From Arthrobacter sp. MYb214 (GTDB lineage Bacteria > Actinomycetota > Actinomycetes > Actinomycetales > Micrococcaceae), in NCBI RefSeq assembly GCF_002979865.1, contig NZ_PCPZ01000004.1, positions 310,001-374,000 on the forward strand: 64,000 bases of DNA. The letters are read 5' to 3'. The notes beneath the pieces were generated by a model. That model was not told the DNA's origin and searched no databases. It saw nothing but the letters and a program-made list of their open reading frames with translations. Of the stretch, positions 24,424 through 32,809 are shown piece by piece (position 1 is the first letter of the stretch; every line of letters starts with the position of its first letter). A program made the translations under genes and the position numbers.

Positions 24424-25110
24424 ATGGCTGAAGAAAATCGAGTAGTTCTCATTGGCGGACATGGGAAGGTTGCCCTGCTGGCAGCGCCCAAGCTGGTTGG
24501 GCGCGGCTACGCGGTCAACTCGCTGATCCGCAACCCGGAGCATGCAGCCGACATCAGCGCCACGGGCGCCACCCCAGTAGTCATCGACATCGAAAGCGCT
24601 GGCGTGGATCAGTTGGCCCAGGCCTTTTCCGGTGCAAGCGCCATCGTCTTCTCCGCAGGTGCCGGTGGCGGCAACGAGCATCGCACCCGCGCCGTGGACT
24701 ATGATGCCGCGGTGCGTTCCATGCAGGCTGCCAAGCAGGCCGGCGTGGACCGCTTCGTGATGGTCTCCTACAGCCGCGCCCTGGTGGATGTGGACAGCCT
24801 GGATCCGGCCAACTCGTTCTACACCTATGCCAAGGCCAAGCACGACGCCGACGCGTACTTGCGCGGCACGGAGCTGGACTACACGATCCTGGGCCCGGGG
24901 GCGCTGACCCTGGAACCGGCCAGCCAGCGCGTGGTGCTGGCTGACAAGGCAGGCAAGGTGAACGGAGCAGACGTTGAAGGCGAGGCATCTCAGACCTCGC
25001 GCGAGAACGTCGCCGAAGTGATCACCCATGTGGTGGCCAATAATGCAGCACGCCGCTCCACCGTGAACTTCTACAACGGCAACATGCCGATCGTGGAAGC
25101 GATCGTCTAG
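24424..25110 (+). CDS. NAD(P)-binding atypical short-chain dehydrogenase
   Basis: This 228-residue protein starts with a Rossmann motif VVLIGGHGKVALLAAPKLVGRGY. Further on it has FSGASAIVFSAGAGGG, DRFVMVSYSRA and a YAKAKHDADAYL segment near the usual catalytic Tyr/Lys position. It matches the NAD(P)H-binding atypical SDR group (YwnB/BVR-B-like), which reduces unknown substrates. GAAGGAG precedes ATG 24424. It stands alone and is followed by a terminator. Confidence 0.85.
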   Translation: MAEENRVVLIGGHGKVALLAAPKLVGRGYAVNSLIRNPEHAADISATGATPVVIDIESAGVDQLAQAFSGASAIVFSAGAGGGNEHRTRAVDYDAAVRSMQAAKQAGVDRFVMVSYSRALVDVDSLDPANSFYTYAKAKHDADAYLRGTELDYTILGPGALTLEPASQRVVLADKAGKVNGADVEGEASQTSRENVAEVITHVVANNAARRSTVNFYNGNMPIVEAIV

Positions 25111-25123
25111 GAATGCGCAGCCG

Positions 25124-25154
25124 CAGCCCTGCCTCCGCAACGGGGGCAGGGCTG
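25124..25154 (+). terminator. Intrinsic terminator
   Basis: CAGCCCTGCCTCC pairs with GGGGGCAGGGCTG around a short loop (one G-rich slip), fourteen bases after the dehydrogenase stop and followed by TTCT. Confidence 0.7.
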
Positions 25155-25242
25155 TTCTGCATCTGCGGATGAAAGTTCCGCGGCTTCCACTGAGTGGATG
25201 CGGGGCCTTCTGCCTGCGGGCAAGCGGTGGGATCATGTGCCC

Positions 25243-25776
25243 ATGACCAAACTAGAACCCGCTGCGAATCACTACGGGCGCGATGTCTCGAGCAGGATCG
25301 GGAGCGCCGGACCCGGCCTGTTCGAGCAGTACCCGCTGCTGGCCAAGCTGTGGGAGGACGCCAAGGAGCTTCTCGCGGTCCGGAGCAATGATGCGCACGC
25401 CCTGTATTCGGTGTCCTTGGCCCAGCAGCTGCTGGGCCATCACCCGCAAGCCGATGCCAATATCGTGCTGCCGGCCATGCTGCTGCACGATATCGGCTGG
25501 TCTGCCGTGGATCCGGCCCTCGTGCTGGGCGCTATTGCACCGGGTGCGGGCAATGCCGAGCTGGGCCAGGTCCAGATCACCGACTGGGAGAAGGTCTATG
25601 CCGCGATCCCGCATCAGGATATCTTCACGGAACGCAAGATCGACCGGCCCGGAGCCCTGGTTGTCGTCCGCCCGGACATGTATGTCGCCCAGGTCTTGCC
25701 GTTGACTGCCCGCGCGGAACTGGCCGAGTTCTTCTCGAAGAACATGGCGTTGCCGAAGGTGCCTGAATTCTCCTAG
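25243..25776 (+). CDS. HD-domain protein fused to a flavin monooxygenase C-terminal fragment
   Basis: This 177-residue protein appears chimeric. Residues 1 to about 110 look like a metal-dependent HD phosphohydrolase (His82-Asp83 in LLHDIGW). From about Thr113 the sequence switches to TDWEKVYAAIPHQDIFTERK and VVVRPDMYVAQVLPLTARAEL. The latter is characteristic of the thioredoxin-like C-terminal domain of phenol 2-monooxygenase/3-hydroxybenzoate hydroxylases. The FAD-binding part of such an enzyme is absent. A deletion joining two genes is the simplest explanation. Whether the product is functional is unknown. ATG 25243 is a weakly supported start. Confidence 0.7.
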   Translation: MTKLEPAANHYGRDVSSRIGSAGPGLFEQYPLLAKLWEDAKELLAVRSNDAHALYSVSLAQQLLGHHPQADANIVLPAMLLHDIGWSAVDPALVLGAIAPGAGNAELGQVQITDWEKVYAAIPHQDIFTERKIDRPGALVVVRPDMYVAQVLPLTARAELAEFFSKNMALPKVPEFS

Positions 25777-25813
25777 GCCAATCCGGTCCTCGATGGAGAG
25801 CAGGGCAAGAAGA

Positions 25814-25847
25814 AAACCCCGGTGCCGAAGCACCGGGGTTTCCTTTT
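25814..25847 (+). terminator. Intrinsic terminator
   Basis: AAACCCCGGTGC pairs with GCACCGGGGTTT around CGAA, followed by CCTTTT. It ends the HD-fusion transcript; the A tract on the left may let it serve the opposite strand too. Confidence 0.88.
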
Positions 25848-25848
25848 G

Positions 25849-25872
25849 TCATCACTCGCACCTTCATGAGGT
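25849..25872. repeat. Second copy of a post-terminator motif
   Basis: TCATCACTCGCACC, then TC and TGAGGT, repeats the block at 12561-12585 with a few differences. Both copies directly follow an intrinsic terminator of a plus-strand gene. Role unknown. Confidence 0.4.
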
Positions 25873-25936
25873 ACTTATAACTCTAGGACGGCTGACTGTG
25901 AGCGCGCTGGGCTGAGCCTGCCATTTGGCTTGGCAT

Positions 25937-26683
25937 TCAGAGACCCGCCGGAACGACGGCCGCCGGAGTCATGGGAAAGCCGGTCACGGTCTTGGGCCGC
26001 GGGGGAGCGTAGGTGCGCACCTTGGAGGTGCTCAGCCCCATGCGGACCAGCGACTCCGCGATGGTCACCGCTGCGCGCACGCCATCAACAATTGGCACGC
26101 CGGTGGCCAGCCGCACCTGTTCCTCCAGCTCGGCCATGCCGCCGCAGCCCAGGCAGATCACTTCGGCCTTGTCGTGCTCCACTGCCTGGCGGGATTGCTC
26201 GACGATGGCCGCTACCGCGCGCTGCGGATCGGATTCCAGTTCCAGCACGCCCAGCCCGCTGGCGCGCACCGAGGCGAGCCGGTCGGTCAGGCCGGCCAGT
26301 TTCAGCCGGTCCTCGATCAGCGGCACCGTGCGGTCCAGCGTGGTGACCACCGAATACTTGTGGCCGAGGAATTGCGCCGTGGAGGCGGCGGCTTCGGTAA
26401 TGTCCACGACCGGGACATCCAGCAGTTCCTGCAGGCCCTCGCGGCCGTGCTCGCCGTAGCCTGCTTGGATGACCGCGTCGAATGGCTCGGTGTAGCGGAC
26501 CACCTTGTCCATTACGGCGATGGCCGCCAGATAGCTTTCGAAATTGCCTTCGCAGGAGTCCGCCCCGAAATCCGGGGTCAGCTCGACGATCTCGGTGCCG
26601 GGCGAGGCGACCTGCCGTGCGGAATCCCCGATGGCGCGGGTCATGGACTGCGTGGTGTTGACGTTCAGGATCAGAATGCGCAT
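25937..26683 (-). CDS. Asp/Glu/hydantoin racemase family protein (probable allantoin/hydantoin racemase)
   Basis: This 248-residue cytoplasmic enzyme has the family motifs ILILNVNTTQSMT at the start, Cys49 in FGADSCEGNFESYLAAI, and Cys residues in EVICLGCGGMAELE. These are the two catalytic cysteine regions of Asp/Glu and hydantoin racemases. Its neighbour is an NCS1 permease, and allantoinase is nearby. Racemisation of allantoin, or of a hydantoin, is therefore the likely role; the exact substrate is inferred. It is separated from the permease gene upstream by eight bases. Confidence 0.85.
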   Translation of the reverse strand: MRILILNVNTTQSMTRAIGDSARQVASPGTEIVELTPDFGADSCEGNFESYLAAIAVMDKVVRYTEPFDAVIQAGYGEHGREGLQELLDVPVVDITEAAASTAQFLGHKYSVVTTLDRTVPLIEDRLKLAGLTDRLASVRASGLGVLELESDPQRAVAAIVEQSRQAVEHDKAEVICLGCGGMAELEEQVRLATGVPIVDGVRAAVTIAESLVRMGLSTSKVRTYAPPRPKTVTGFPMTPAAVVPAGL

Positions 26684-26691
26684 GAGTTGTC

Positions 26692-28215
26692 CTAATGGGT
26701 TGGTGCCACGGCGATCGGCTCGCCATCGATGTCTGCCAGATCGTGCTGGCGCTTGGCCAAGGCCAGGTAGGCCAGGGCGCCGGCGCCCGAACCCAGGAAC
26801 CAGGCGAACGGGCCGACCACGTGCAAGGCGGGGACGAAGGCCAGCACCAGTGCGATCACCGAGCTGATCACCAGTGCCCCGACGGCCCGGTAGTTCACGC
26901 CGCGGGTGAAGTAGTAGGTGCCTTCGGCATCCGAGCGGTACAAGTCCATGACGTTGATCCGGGCTTTGCGGATCAGCCAGTAGTCGGCCATGATGATGCC
27001 GAACAGCGGGCCGAGCAGCGCGCCCAGGCCGCCCAGGAAGTAGTTGATGATCTCGGGGGAGTTGTACAAGTTCCAGGGCAGGATGACCAGGCCGATGACT
27101 CCGGAGATCAGTGCGGCGGTGCGGAAGTTCAGCTTCTTCGGGAGCAGGTTGGTCAATGCGTAGGTCGGTGCCACGAAATTGGCCATCAGGTTCACCGCGA
27201 TGGTCAGCACCAGCAGGGCGGCGGAGGCCAGCAATAGCAGCAAGGTGTTCGGGATCGCGCCCACAATATCCGACGGCGAGGTGATGACCTGGCCGTTGAT
27301 GGAGAACTGCGTACCGGTCAGGACCACCACGATGGCGCCGAAGAACATCATGTTCAGCGGGATGCCGAAGAAGTTGCCCTTCACGATCGCCTTCTTGGAG
27401 GATGCGCCACGGGTGAAGTCGCAGAAGTTCAGGACGAAGGTGCCGTAGATCGAGACCCACAGGGCGGCTGCGCCGAACATCGCGGTCCACATCTCGATGC
27501 CGGTCTTCGATTCGCCGGTGCTCATCGAGACGTTGAAACCCGATTCGAAGAGCATCCAGATGGCCAGGCCCAGGAAGGTGGCCAGGATGACCGGGCCAGC
27601 GAAGGCCTCGTACTTGCGGATCATCTCCATGCCGTAGCTGACGATGACCAGCTGCACCGCCCAGAGGGCGACGAAGCAGATCCAGCCCAGGGCGTTCAGT
27701 CCCAGGAAGCTGGTCTGCTCCAGGGCTGCGGACCCCGGGGCCACGGCAATCACCATGACGGCGAGGACCTGGGCGGCGAGGTAGGTCTGGATGCCGAACC
27801 AGGCAATGGCCACGGCCCCGCGCAGCAGCGCGGGAATCTGGGCGCCGTTGATGCCGAAGGCGATGCGGCTCATCACCGGGAAAGGGACACCGGTTTTCTC
27901 GCCCATGAACCCCGAGAAGTTCAGCAGCGCGAAGAGCAGGACCGCTCCAATGCCCAGCGCGCCGAGGATCTGCCAGCCGCTCATGCCCAGCGCGAAGAGC
28001 CCGATGGCGAAGGTGTAGTTGCCCAGCGAGTGCACGTCGTTGGCCCACAGGGTGAAGATGCTGTAAGAGCTCCAGGTGCGCCCGGAGCGGGTGGTTGGTG
28101 CCAGGTCCTGGTTGTAGAGCGACGCGCTCAACTCGAAGGGATTGGCCCGGTCGATAGCGGGCCGGTTTTCCTGCGGTGCGGCCTCGGGCACCATTTCAGG
28201 GGTCTTTTGCGACAT
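26692..28215 (-). CDS. NCS1-family allantoin/hydantoin permease
   Basis: This transporter of about 507 residues has twelve spans. The NCS1 signature is NQDLAPTTRSGRTWSSYSIFTLWANDVHSLGNY near the N-terminus, followed by LNFSGFMGEKTGVPFPVMSRIAFG and NFCDFTRGA. This family imports nucleobases, allantoin and hydantoins with sodium or protons. The surrounding racemase, allantoinase and glyoxylate genes favour allantoin. The start at ATG 28215 has AAGG nine bases ahead. It shares a divergent promoter region with hyi. Confidence 0.9.
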   Translation of the reverse strand: MSQKTPEMVPEAAPQENRPAIDRANPFELSASLYNQDLAPTTRSGRTWSSYSIFTLWANDVHSLGNYTFAIGLFALGMSGWQILGALGIGAVLLFALLNFSGFMGEKTGVPFPVMSRIAFGINGAQIPALLRGAVAIAWFGIQTYLAAQVLAVMVIAVAPGSAALEQTSFLGLNALGWICFVALWAVQLVIVSYGMEMIRKYEAFAGPVILATFLGLAIWMLFESGFNVSMSTGESKTGIEMWTAMFGAAALWVSIYGTFVLNFCDFTRGASSKKAIVKGNFFGIPLNMMFFGAIVVVLTGTQFSINGQVITSPSDIVGAIPNTLLLLLASAALLVLTIAVNLMANFVAPTYALTNLLPKKLNFRTAALISGVIGLVILPWNLYNSPEIINYFLGGLGALLGPLFGIIMADYWLIRKARINVMDLYRSDAEGTYYFTRGVNYRAVGALVISSVIALVLAFVPALHVVGPFAWFLGSGAGALAYLALAKRQHDLADIDGEPIAVAPTH

Positions 28216-28365
28216 GATGGACATCCTTGTCAAAGGGTCATGCATCCGGGCAGGCGCATTCGGGCGCACTGCGGCAAGGGAAGATGACAGATCTGGGGAA
28301 GCGGAGCGTTCAGGGGAACGGCCCGTGCCTGCCTGCGGGGACGCAGGACAGGTAGGCGGGCCCGC

Positions 28366-28491
28366 TTACGGGTAGATCGGCTGTCCGAAATTAACGTAGA
28401 ACTCGGCCGGCGAGCCGAGAACCGGCATGGCCGGGCGCGGCGCAACGGCAAGCCGCTGTGCGCTGTGCGTGATGCACGGTGGAAAAAGCAT
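28366..28491 (-). CDS. Candidate 41-residue small protein or leader peptide
   Basis: This short frame on the permease strand is preceded by AGGAG six bases before ATG 28491. It encodes a 41-residue peptide that starts MLFPPCITHSAQR and ends EFYVNFGQPIYP, without a membrane span. It lies 150 bases upstream of the permease start, so it could be an expressed small protein or a regulatory leader. No family is recognised. Confidence 0.4.
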   Translation of the reverse strand: MLFPPCITHSAQRLAVAPRPAMPVLGSPAEFYVNFGQPIYP

Positions 28492-28759
28492 GGCTGCTCC
28501 TGAGCTAGGAAGTCACTCCGAGATATGTGCCAGGTGAGTAACCACCACTGTATGCACTGGATCACATTCCCGCAATAGAAAATGATAATTTCACCAGATG
28601 GTATTTTGGCCGGATTCCGGAGCCTTTTATTCCATTCCCGGAATCCGCTGATGAGCCTGCTTTTATCAGGATCGCACCGGGCGCCATTCCTGTCCTGATG
28701 CCACTGCAGCGCACTTCTGTGCGACTCTGCGCGCATCGGCACTTCGTCCCGAAACCTTC
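28492..28759. other. Divergent intergenic region upstream of the permease and hyi
   Basis: No gene is convincing here. It holds the motif ATGCACTGGATCACATTC at 28552-28569, which recurs at 161-178, and presumably the minus-strand promoter for the permease operon. Confidence 0.5.
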
Positions 28760-28789
28760 TTGACAGTGATTGGCGTCTCGTCCTAGAGT
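28760..28789 (+). promoter_or_regulatory. Sigma-70-like promoter of the hyi-glxR-gcl genes
   Basis: TTGACA (28760-28765) and TAGAGT (28784-28789) are separated by 18 bases, placing transcription start near 28796, about 60 bases before the hyi start codon. Confidence 0.6.
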
Positions 28790-28810
28790 TTTCATAAAGC
28801 AAAAGCTAAC

Positions 28811-28825
28811 TTCCATAAAGCGGAA
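28811..28825. promoter_or_regulatory. Candidate IclR-type operator before hyi
   Basis: TTCCATAAAGCGGAA has TTCC/GGAA arms as in IclR-family operators. It lies just downstream of the predicted transcription start, a repressor position. A half-similar TTTCATAAAGC occurs at 28790-28800. An AllR-like regulator is plausible but is not encoded in this window. Confidence 0.4.
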
Positions 28826-28856
28826 TCTTTGGAAGATGTTCTTGAAGGGAAATCCA

Positions 28857-29660
28857 GTGTCCTACACTCTGAACTGCTCGATCCTCCTCACCGAGTTGCC
28901 GCTGCTGCAGCGCGCGGATGCCGCCAAGCAGGCGGGTTTCGACAGCGTCGAATTCTGGTGGCCATTTGGCGAAGCCGCACCCTCCGGCAAGCAGGTCGAC
29001 GAATTTCTCGCCTCGCTGGCCAACGCGGGCGTCCAGCTGGACGGATTGAACTTCTTCGCCGGCGACATGCCGGCAGGCGACCGCGGACTGGTTTCATGGC
29101 TGGGGCGCGAGTCCGAATTCAAGGACAATGTCGACGCCGTCGTGGCCATCGCCGAAGCTACCGGCTGCAAGGCCTTCAACGCCCTGTACGGCAACCGCAT
29201 CGAGGGCGCCGACCCGGCGGCCCAGGATGCGCTGGCCTTGGAGAACCTGGTGTCCGCGGCCCAGGGCGTGGCCAAGGTCGGCGGCACCGTGCTGATCGAG
29301 CCGGTCTCCGGCACGGAAGCCTACCCGCTGAAAACTGCGGCCCAGGCGCTTGCAGTCGTCGAGGCTGTCAAGGCCCAGGGCGAAGGGAACATCGCGCTGC
29401 TGGCCGACTTCTACCACCTGTCAGTCAACGGCGATGACGTCGCCGCCGTCATTGAAGCGCATGCCAAGGACTTCGGCCATATCCAGATCGCCGATGCACC
29501 GGGCCGCGGAGCTCCGGGCACCGGGGACCTGCCGCTGCAGGACTGGATCAAGCGCTCGCGCGAGTTGGGCTACACCGGCAACGTCGCCCTGGAGTACAAG
29601 CAGGAAGCGGCCACCGCCTTCGACTGGCTCCAGAACGCCAGCAGCAGCGCCGCAGTCTAG
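28857..29660 (+). CDS. hyi: Hydroxypyruvate isomerase
   Basis: This TIM-barrel enzyme of about 267 residues begins SYTLNCSILLTELPLLQRADAAKQAGFDSVEFWWPF and includes LDGLNFFAGDMPAGDRGL, LIEPVSG, LLADFYHL and HIQIADAPGR. The metal-binding Glu/Asp/His residues of the Hyi family sit in these blocks. It interconverts hydroxypyruvate and tartronate semialdehyde. GTG 28857 is chosen because AAGGGAAA precedes it; an in-frame ATG at 28836 is possible. It is followed by glxR and gcl, the normal glyoxylate set. Confidence 0.92.
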   Translation: MSYTLNCSILLTELPLLQRADAAKQAGFDSVEFWWPFGEAAPSGKQVDEFLASLANAGVQLDGLNFFAGDMPAGDRGLVSWLGRESEFKDNVDAVVAIAEATGCKAFNALYGNRIEGADPAAQDALALENLVSAAQGVAKVGGTVLIEPVSGTEAYPLKTAAQALAVVEAVKAQGEGNIALLADFYHLSVNGDDVAAVIEAHAKDFGHIQIADAPGRGAPGTGDLPLQDWIKRSRELGYTGNVALEYKQEAATAFDWLQNASSSAAV

Positions 29661-29697
29661 AGAACACCTTTTCGCACAAGAATTTTTGGAGAATCAC

Positions 29698-30597
29698 ATG
29701 TCGCAGAACATCGCCTTCATCGGACTGGGCATCATGGGCCTGCCGATGGCCAAGAACCTGGTCAACGCCGGCTATCACGTCACCGGCTACAACCGCAGCG
29801 ACAAGGCCGGCAACGAGCTGGCCGCCGCTGGCGGAACCAAGGCCGCCTCCATCGCGCAAGCCGTGGCCAATGCAGACGTGGTCATCACCATGGTCCCGGA
29901 TTCCCCGGACGTCCAGGCTGTCACCCTCGGCGAAGAGGGCGTCTTCGCCAACGCGAAGGCCGGAGCCCTGTGGATCGACAACTCCTCGATCCGTCCCGAC
30001 GTGGCCGTCGAGCTTGCGGCCTCGGCCCGAGACGCCGGACTGCGCCCGCTCGATGCCCCGGTTTCCGGCGGCGAAGCAGGGGCCATCGAGGGCGTGCTGT
30101 CCATCATGGTCGGCGGCGAGCAGGCCGACTTCGAGGCTGCCGCCCCGGTCCTGGAAGCTATGGGCAAGACCATCGTGCTGGTGGGCCCTTCGGGCTCGGG
30201 GCAGACGGTCAAGGCGGCCAACCAGCTGATCGTCGCCGCCAACATCCAGGCCCTGTCCGAAGCCGTGGTCTTCCTCGAAGCCTATGGCGTGGACACCGAC
30301 GCGGCCATCAAGGTCCTCGGCGGCGGCCTGGCCGGCTCCAAGGTGCTTGACCAGAAGTCCCAGAAGATCCTGGACCGCGAATTCGCCCCGGGCTTCCGCC
30401 TGGCCCTGCACAACAAGGACATGGGCATCGTGACCTCCGCGGCCCGCGAAGCAGGCGTCGTGCTGCCCCTGGGAGCATTGGTCGCCCAGCTGGTCACCTC
30501 CACCGTGGCTTCCGGCGACGGGGCACTGGACCATTCGGGCCTCTTCCGCGGGGTGCAGCGCCTGGCCGGAAAGATCGACGCCCCGGTCCCTGCCTAG
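29698..30597 (+). CDS. glxR: 2-hydroxy-3-oxopropionate (tartronate semialdehyde) reductase
   Basis: This 299-residue beta-hydroxyacid dehydrogenase has the NAD(P) loop IAFIGLGIMGLPMAKNLVNAGY, the substrate motif LDAPVSGGEAGA and catalytic Lys172 in GQTVKAANQLIV. It reduces tartronate semialdehyde to glycerate, completing glyoxylate assimilation after Gcl. GGAGAATCAC precedes ATG 29698. It lies 37 bases after hyi in the same direction. Confidence 0.95.
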   Translation: MSQNIAFIGLGIMGLPMAKNLVNAGYHVTGYNRSDKAGNELAAAGGTKAASIAQAVANADVVITMVPDSPDVQAVTLGEEGVFANAKAGALWIDNSSIRPDVAVELAASARDAGLRPLDAPVSGGEAGAIEGVLSIMVGGEQADFEAAAPVLEAMGKTIVLVGPSGSGQTVKAANQLIVAANIQALSEAVVFLEAYGVDTDAAIKVLGGGLAGSKVLDQKSQKILDREFAPGFRLALHNKDMGIVTSAAREAGVVLPLGALVAQLVTSTVASGDGALDHSGLFRGVQRLAGKIDAPVPA

Positions 30598-30864
30598 CAC
30601 CACCAAATCTTCCTACGGCGGGGACAACTAGGTAACCCGCTTCTTCAGCTAGCGGCCGCGCAATACCGGCTACGCTCCGGTGCCGCCGGACCCCTGGTAC
30701 ACGGCAGGGGCCCGACGCGCCGTATCCGCTGCGCAATGGGCTTTGTTCCAGTTCATCGCCGCTAGCTGGTGCTCAAGGAAGCGGCGTTGTGGTGACTCAT
30801 GCACCTTGGCTTCCCGCCGTAGGTATCCTTCTTTTCTTCTTCTCGTTCCAAAGGACGTATTCCC

Positions 30865-32658
30865 ATGCCTAAGATGCGCGCAATCGACGCCGTCGTCCAG
30901 ATCCTGGCCAAGGAGGGCGCCACCGAGGCGTTCGGCCTGCCAGGAGCCGCGATCAACCCGCTGTACTCGGCCATGAAGGCTCACGGCGGCATCCGCCACA
31001 CCCTGCACCGCCACGTCGAGGGGGCCAGCCACGCCGCCGACGGCTACTCGCGGGCCACTGGCAAGATCGGCCTGTGCCTGGGCACCTCCGGTCCTGCCGG
31101 CACCGACATGATCACCGGCTTGTACGCCGCGATCGCCGACTCCATCCCGATGCTGTGCATCACCGGGCAGGCCCCGACCAATGTGCTGCACAAGGAGGAC
31201 TTCCAGGCCGTGGACATCGAGTCCATCGCCAAGCCGGTGACCAAGTACGCCTCGACCGTGCTGGAGCCGGGACTGGTTCCGGGCACCTTCGCCAAGGCTT
31301 TCCAGATCATGCGCTCGGGCCGCCCGGGCCCGGCCCTGATCGACCTGCCGATCAACGTGCAAATGGCCGAGATCGACTTCGACATCGATGCCTACGAGCC
31401 GTTGCCGGTGGAAAAGCCGAAGGCCACGCGCGGCCAGGCCGAGAAGATCGTGGACCTGCTGCTCTCCGGAAGCAAGCCGATCATCATCGCCGGCGGCGGC
31501 GTGATCAACGCCAACGCCAGCGCGCAGCTGGTCGAACTCGCCGAGGAATTGGACATCCCGGTCTCCCCGACCCTGATGGGCTGGGGCGCCATCCCGGATG
31601 ACCACCGCCTGCAGTCGGGCATGGTCGGCATCCAGACCCACACCAAGTACGGCAACCAGACCTTCCTGGAATCGGATATGGTGCTGGGCCTGGGCAACCG
31701 CTGGGCCAACCGCCACACCGGGGATCTGGCCACCTACCGCGCCGGACGCAAATTCATCCACGTGGATATCGAAGGCACGCAGATCGGCCGGGTGTTCTCC
31801 CCGGACCTGGGAATCACCTCGGATGCCGGGGCCGCCATCGAAGCCATCCTGGAAGTCGTGCGCGAGCGCAAGGCCGCCGGCACCCTGCCGGACTACTCGG
31901 CCTGGGCCAACGAGGCCACGGCCCGCAAGTCCACCGGGCACCGCAAGACCAACTTCGAGAACGTGCCGATCAAGCCGCAGCGCGTCTACCAGGAAATGAA
32001 CGCCGCCTTCGGCCAGGGCACTACCTACGTGTCCACCATCGGGCTCAGCCAGATCGCCGGTGCGCAGATGCTGCATGTCTACAAGCCGCGCAACTGGATC
32101 AACGCCGGACAGGCCGGCCCGCTGGGCTGGACCGGACCGGCCGCCCTGGGCGTCGTGCGCGGCAAGCCGGGGGAAAAGGTCGTGGCCCTCTCCGGAGACT
32201 ACGATTTCCAGTTCATGATCGAGGAGCTGGCCGTCGGCGCCCAGTTCAAGCTGCCGTACGTGCACGTGGTGGTCAACAACTCCTACCTCGGACTGATCCG
32301 CCAATCGCAGCGCGCCTTCGAGATGGATTACCACGTGTCCCTGGGCTTCGATAACATCAACTCCCCGGAAACCAACGGCTACGGCGTGGACCATGTGAAG
32401 GTCGCCGAGGGCCTGGGCTGCAAGGCCGTGCGCGTCGAGGATCCGAGCCAGCTGGCTGCCGGATTCGCGCAGGCCAATGCGCTGGCCGAAGAGCACCAGG
32501 TGCCAGTTGTGGTGGAAGTGATCCTGGAAAAGGTCACCAACATCGCCATGGGCGCGCAGCTGGATGCCGTCAATGAATTCGAAGACCTGGCCTTGGACGC
32601 CGCCGATGCACCAACCGCGTTGGTGCCGATGGCAGCCTCGGCCACCGTGGGTGCGTGA
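30865..32658 (+). CDS. gcl: Glyoxylate carboligase
   Basis: This 597-residue thiamine-diphosphate enzyme opens with [31 protein letters not shown]. The GLPGAAINP stretch carries no cofactor-activating Glu, a known hallmark of Gcl among ThDP enzymes. The cofactor-binding region is [34 protein letters not shown]. It condenses two glyoxylates to tartronate semialdehyde with loss of carbon dioxide. AAAGGACG precedes ATG 30865. The 267-base gap after glxR may contain another promoter. Confidence 0.97.
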   Translation: MPKMRAIDAVVQILAKEGATEAFGLPGAAINPLYSAMKAHGGIRHTLHRHVEGASHAADGYSRATGKIGLCLGTSGPAGTDMITGLYAAIADSIPMLCITGQAPTNVLHKEDFQAVDIESIAKPVTKYASTVLEPGLVPGTFAKAFQIMRSGRPGPALIDLPINVQMAEIDFDIDAYEPLPVEKPKATRGQAEKIVDLLLSGSKPIIIAGGGVINANASAQLVELAEELDIPVSPTLMGWGAIPDDHRLQSGMVGIQTHTKYGNQTFLESDMVLGLGNRWANRHTGDLATYRAGRKFIHVDIEGTQIGRVFSPDLGITSDAGAAIEAILEVVRERKAAGTLPDYSAWANEATARKSTGHRKTNFENVPIKPQRVYQEMNAAFGQGTTYVSTIGLSQIAGAQMLHVYKPRNWINAGQAGPLGWTGPAALGVVRGKPGEKVVALSGDYDFQFMIEELAVGAQFKLPYVHVVVNNSYLGLIRQSQRAFEMDYHVSLGFDNINSPETNGYGVDHVKVAEGLGCKAVRVEDPSQLAAGFAQANALAEEHQVPVVVEVILEKVTNIAMGAQLDAVNEFEDLALDAADAPTALVPMAASATVGA

Positions 32659-32695
32659 AAGGGCAGTCGTCGCTGACCTGCAACCCGCAAAGTTT

Positions 32696-32737
32696 GGCGC
32701 GGGGCACCGGTTCACCAATACGGGTGTGCCCCGCGCC
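32696..32737 (+). terminator. Intrinsic terminator after gcl
   Basis: GGCGCGGGGCAC pairs perfectly with GTGCCCCGCGCC around an 18-base loop, 38 bases after the gcl stop codon. There is no T tract. Confidence 0.6.
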
Positions 32738-32809
32738 ACAACAACCTAGACTTGGCATAGAGCTGCCGAGCCCCAAGAACACCTAGCAATTAACGAGTAG
32801 GAACGCCTC

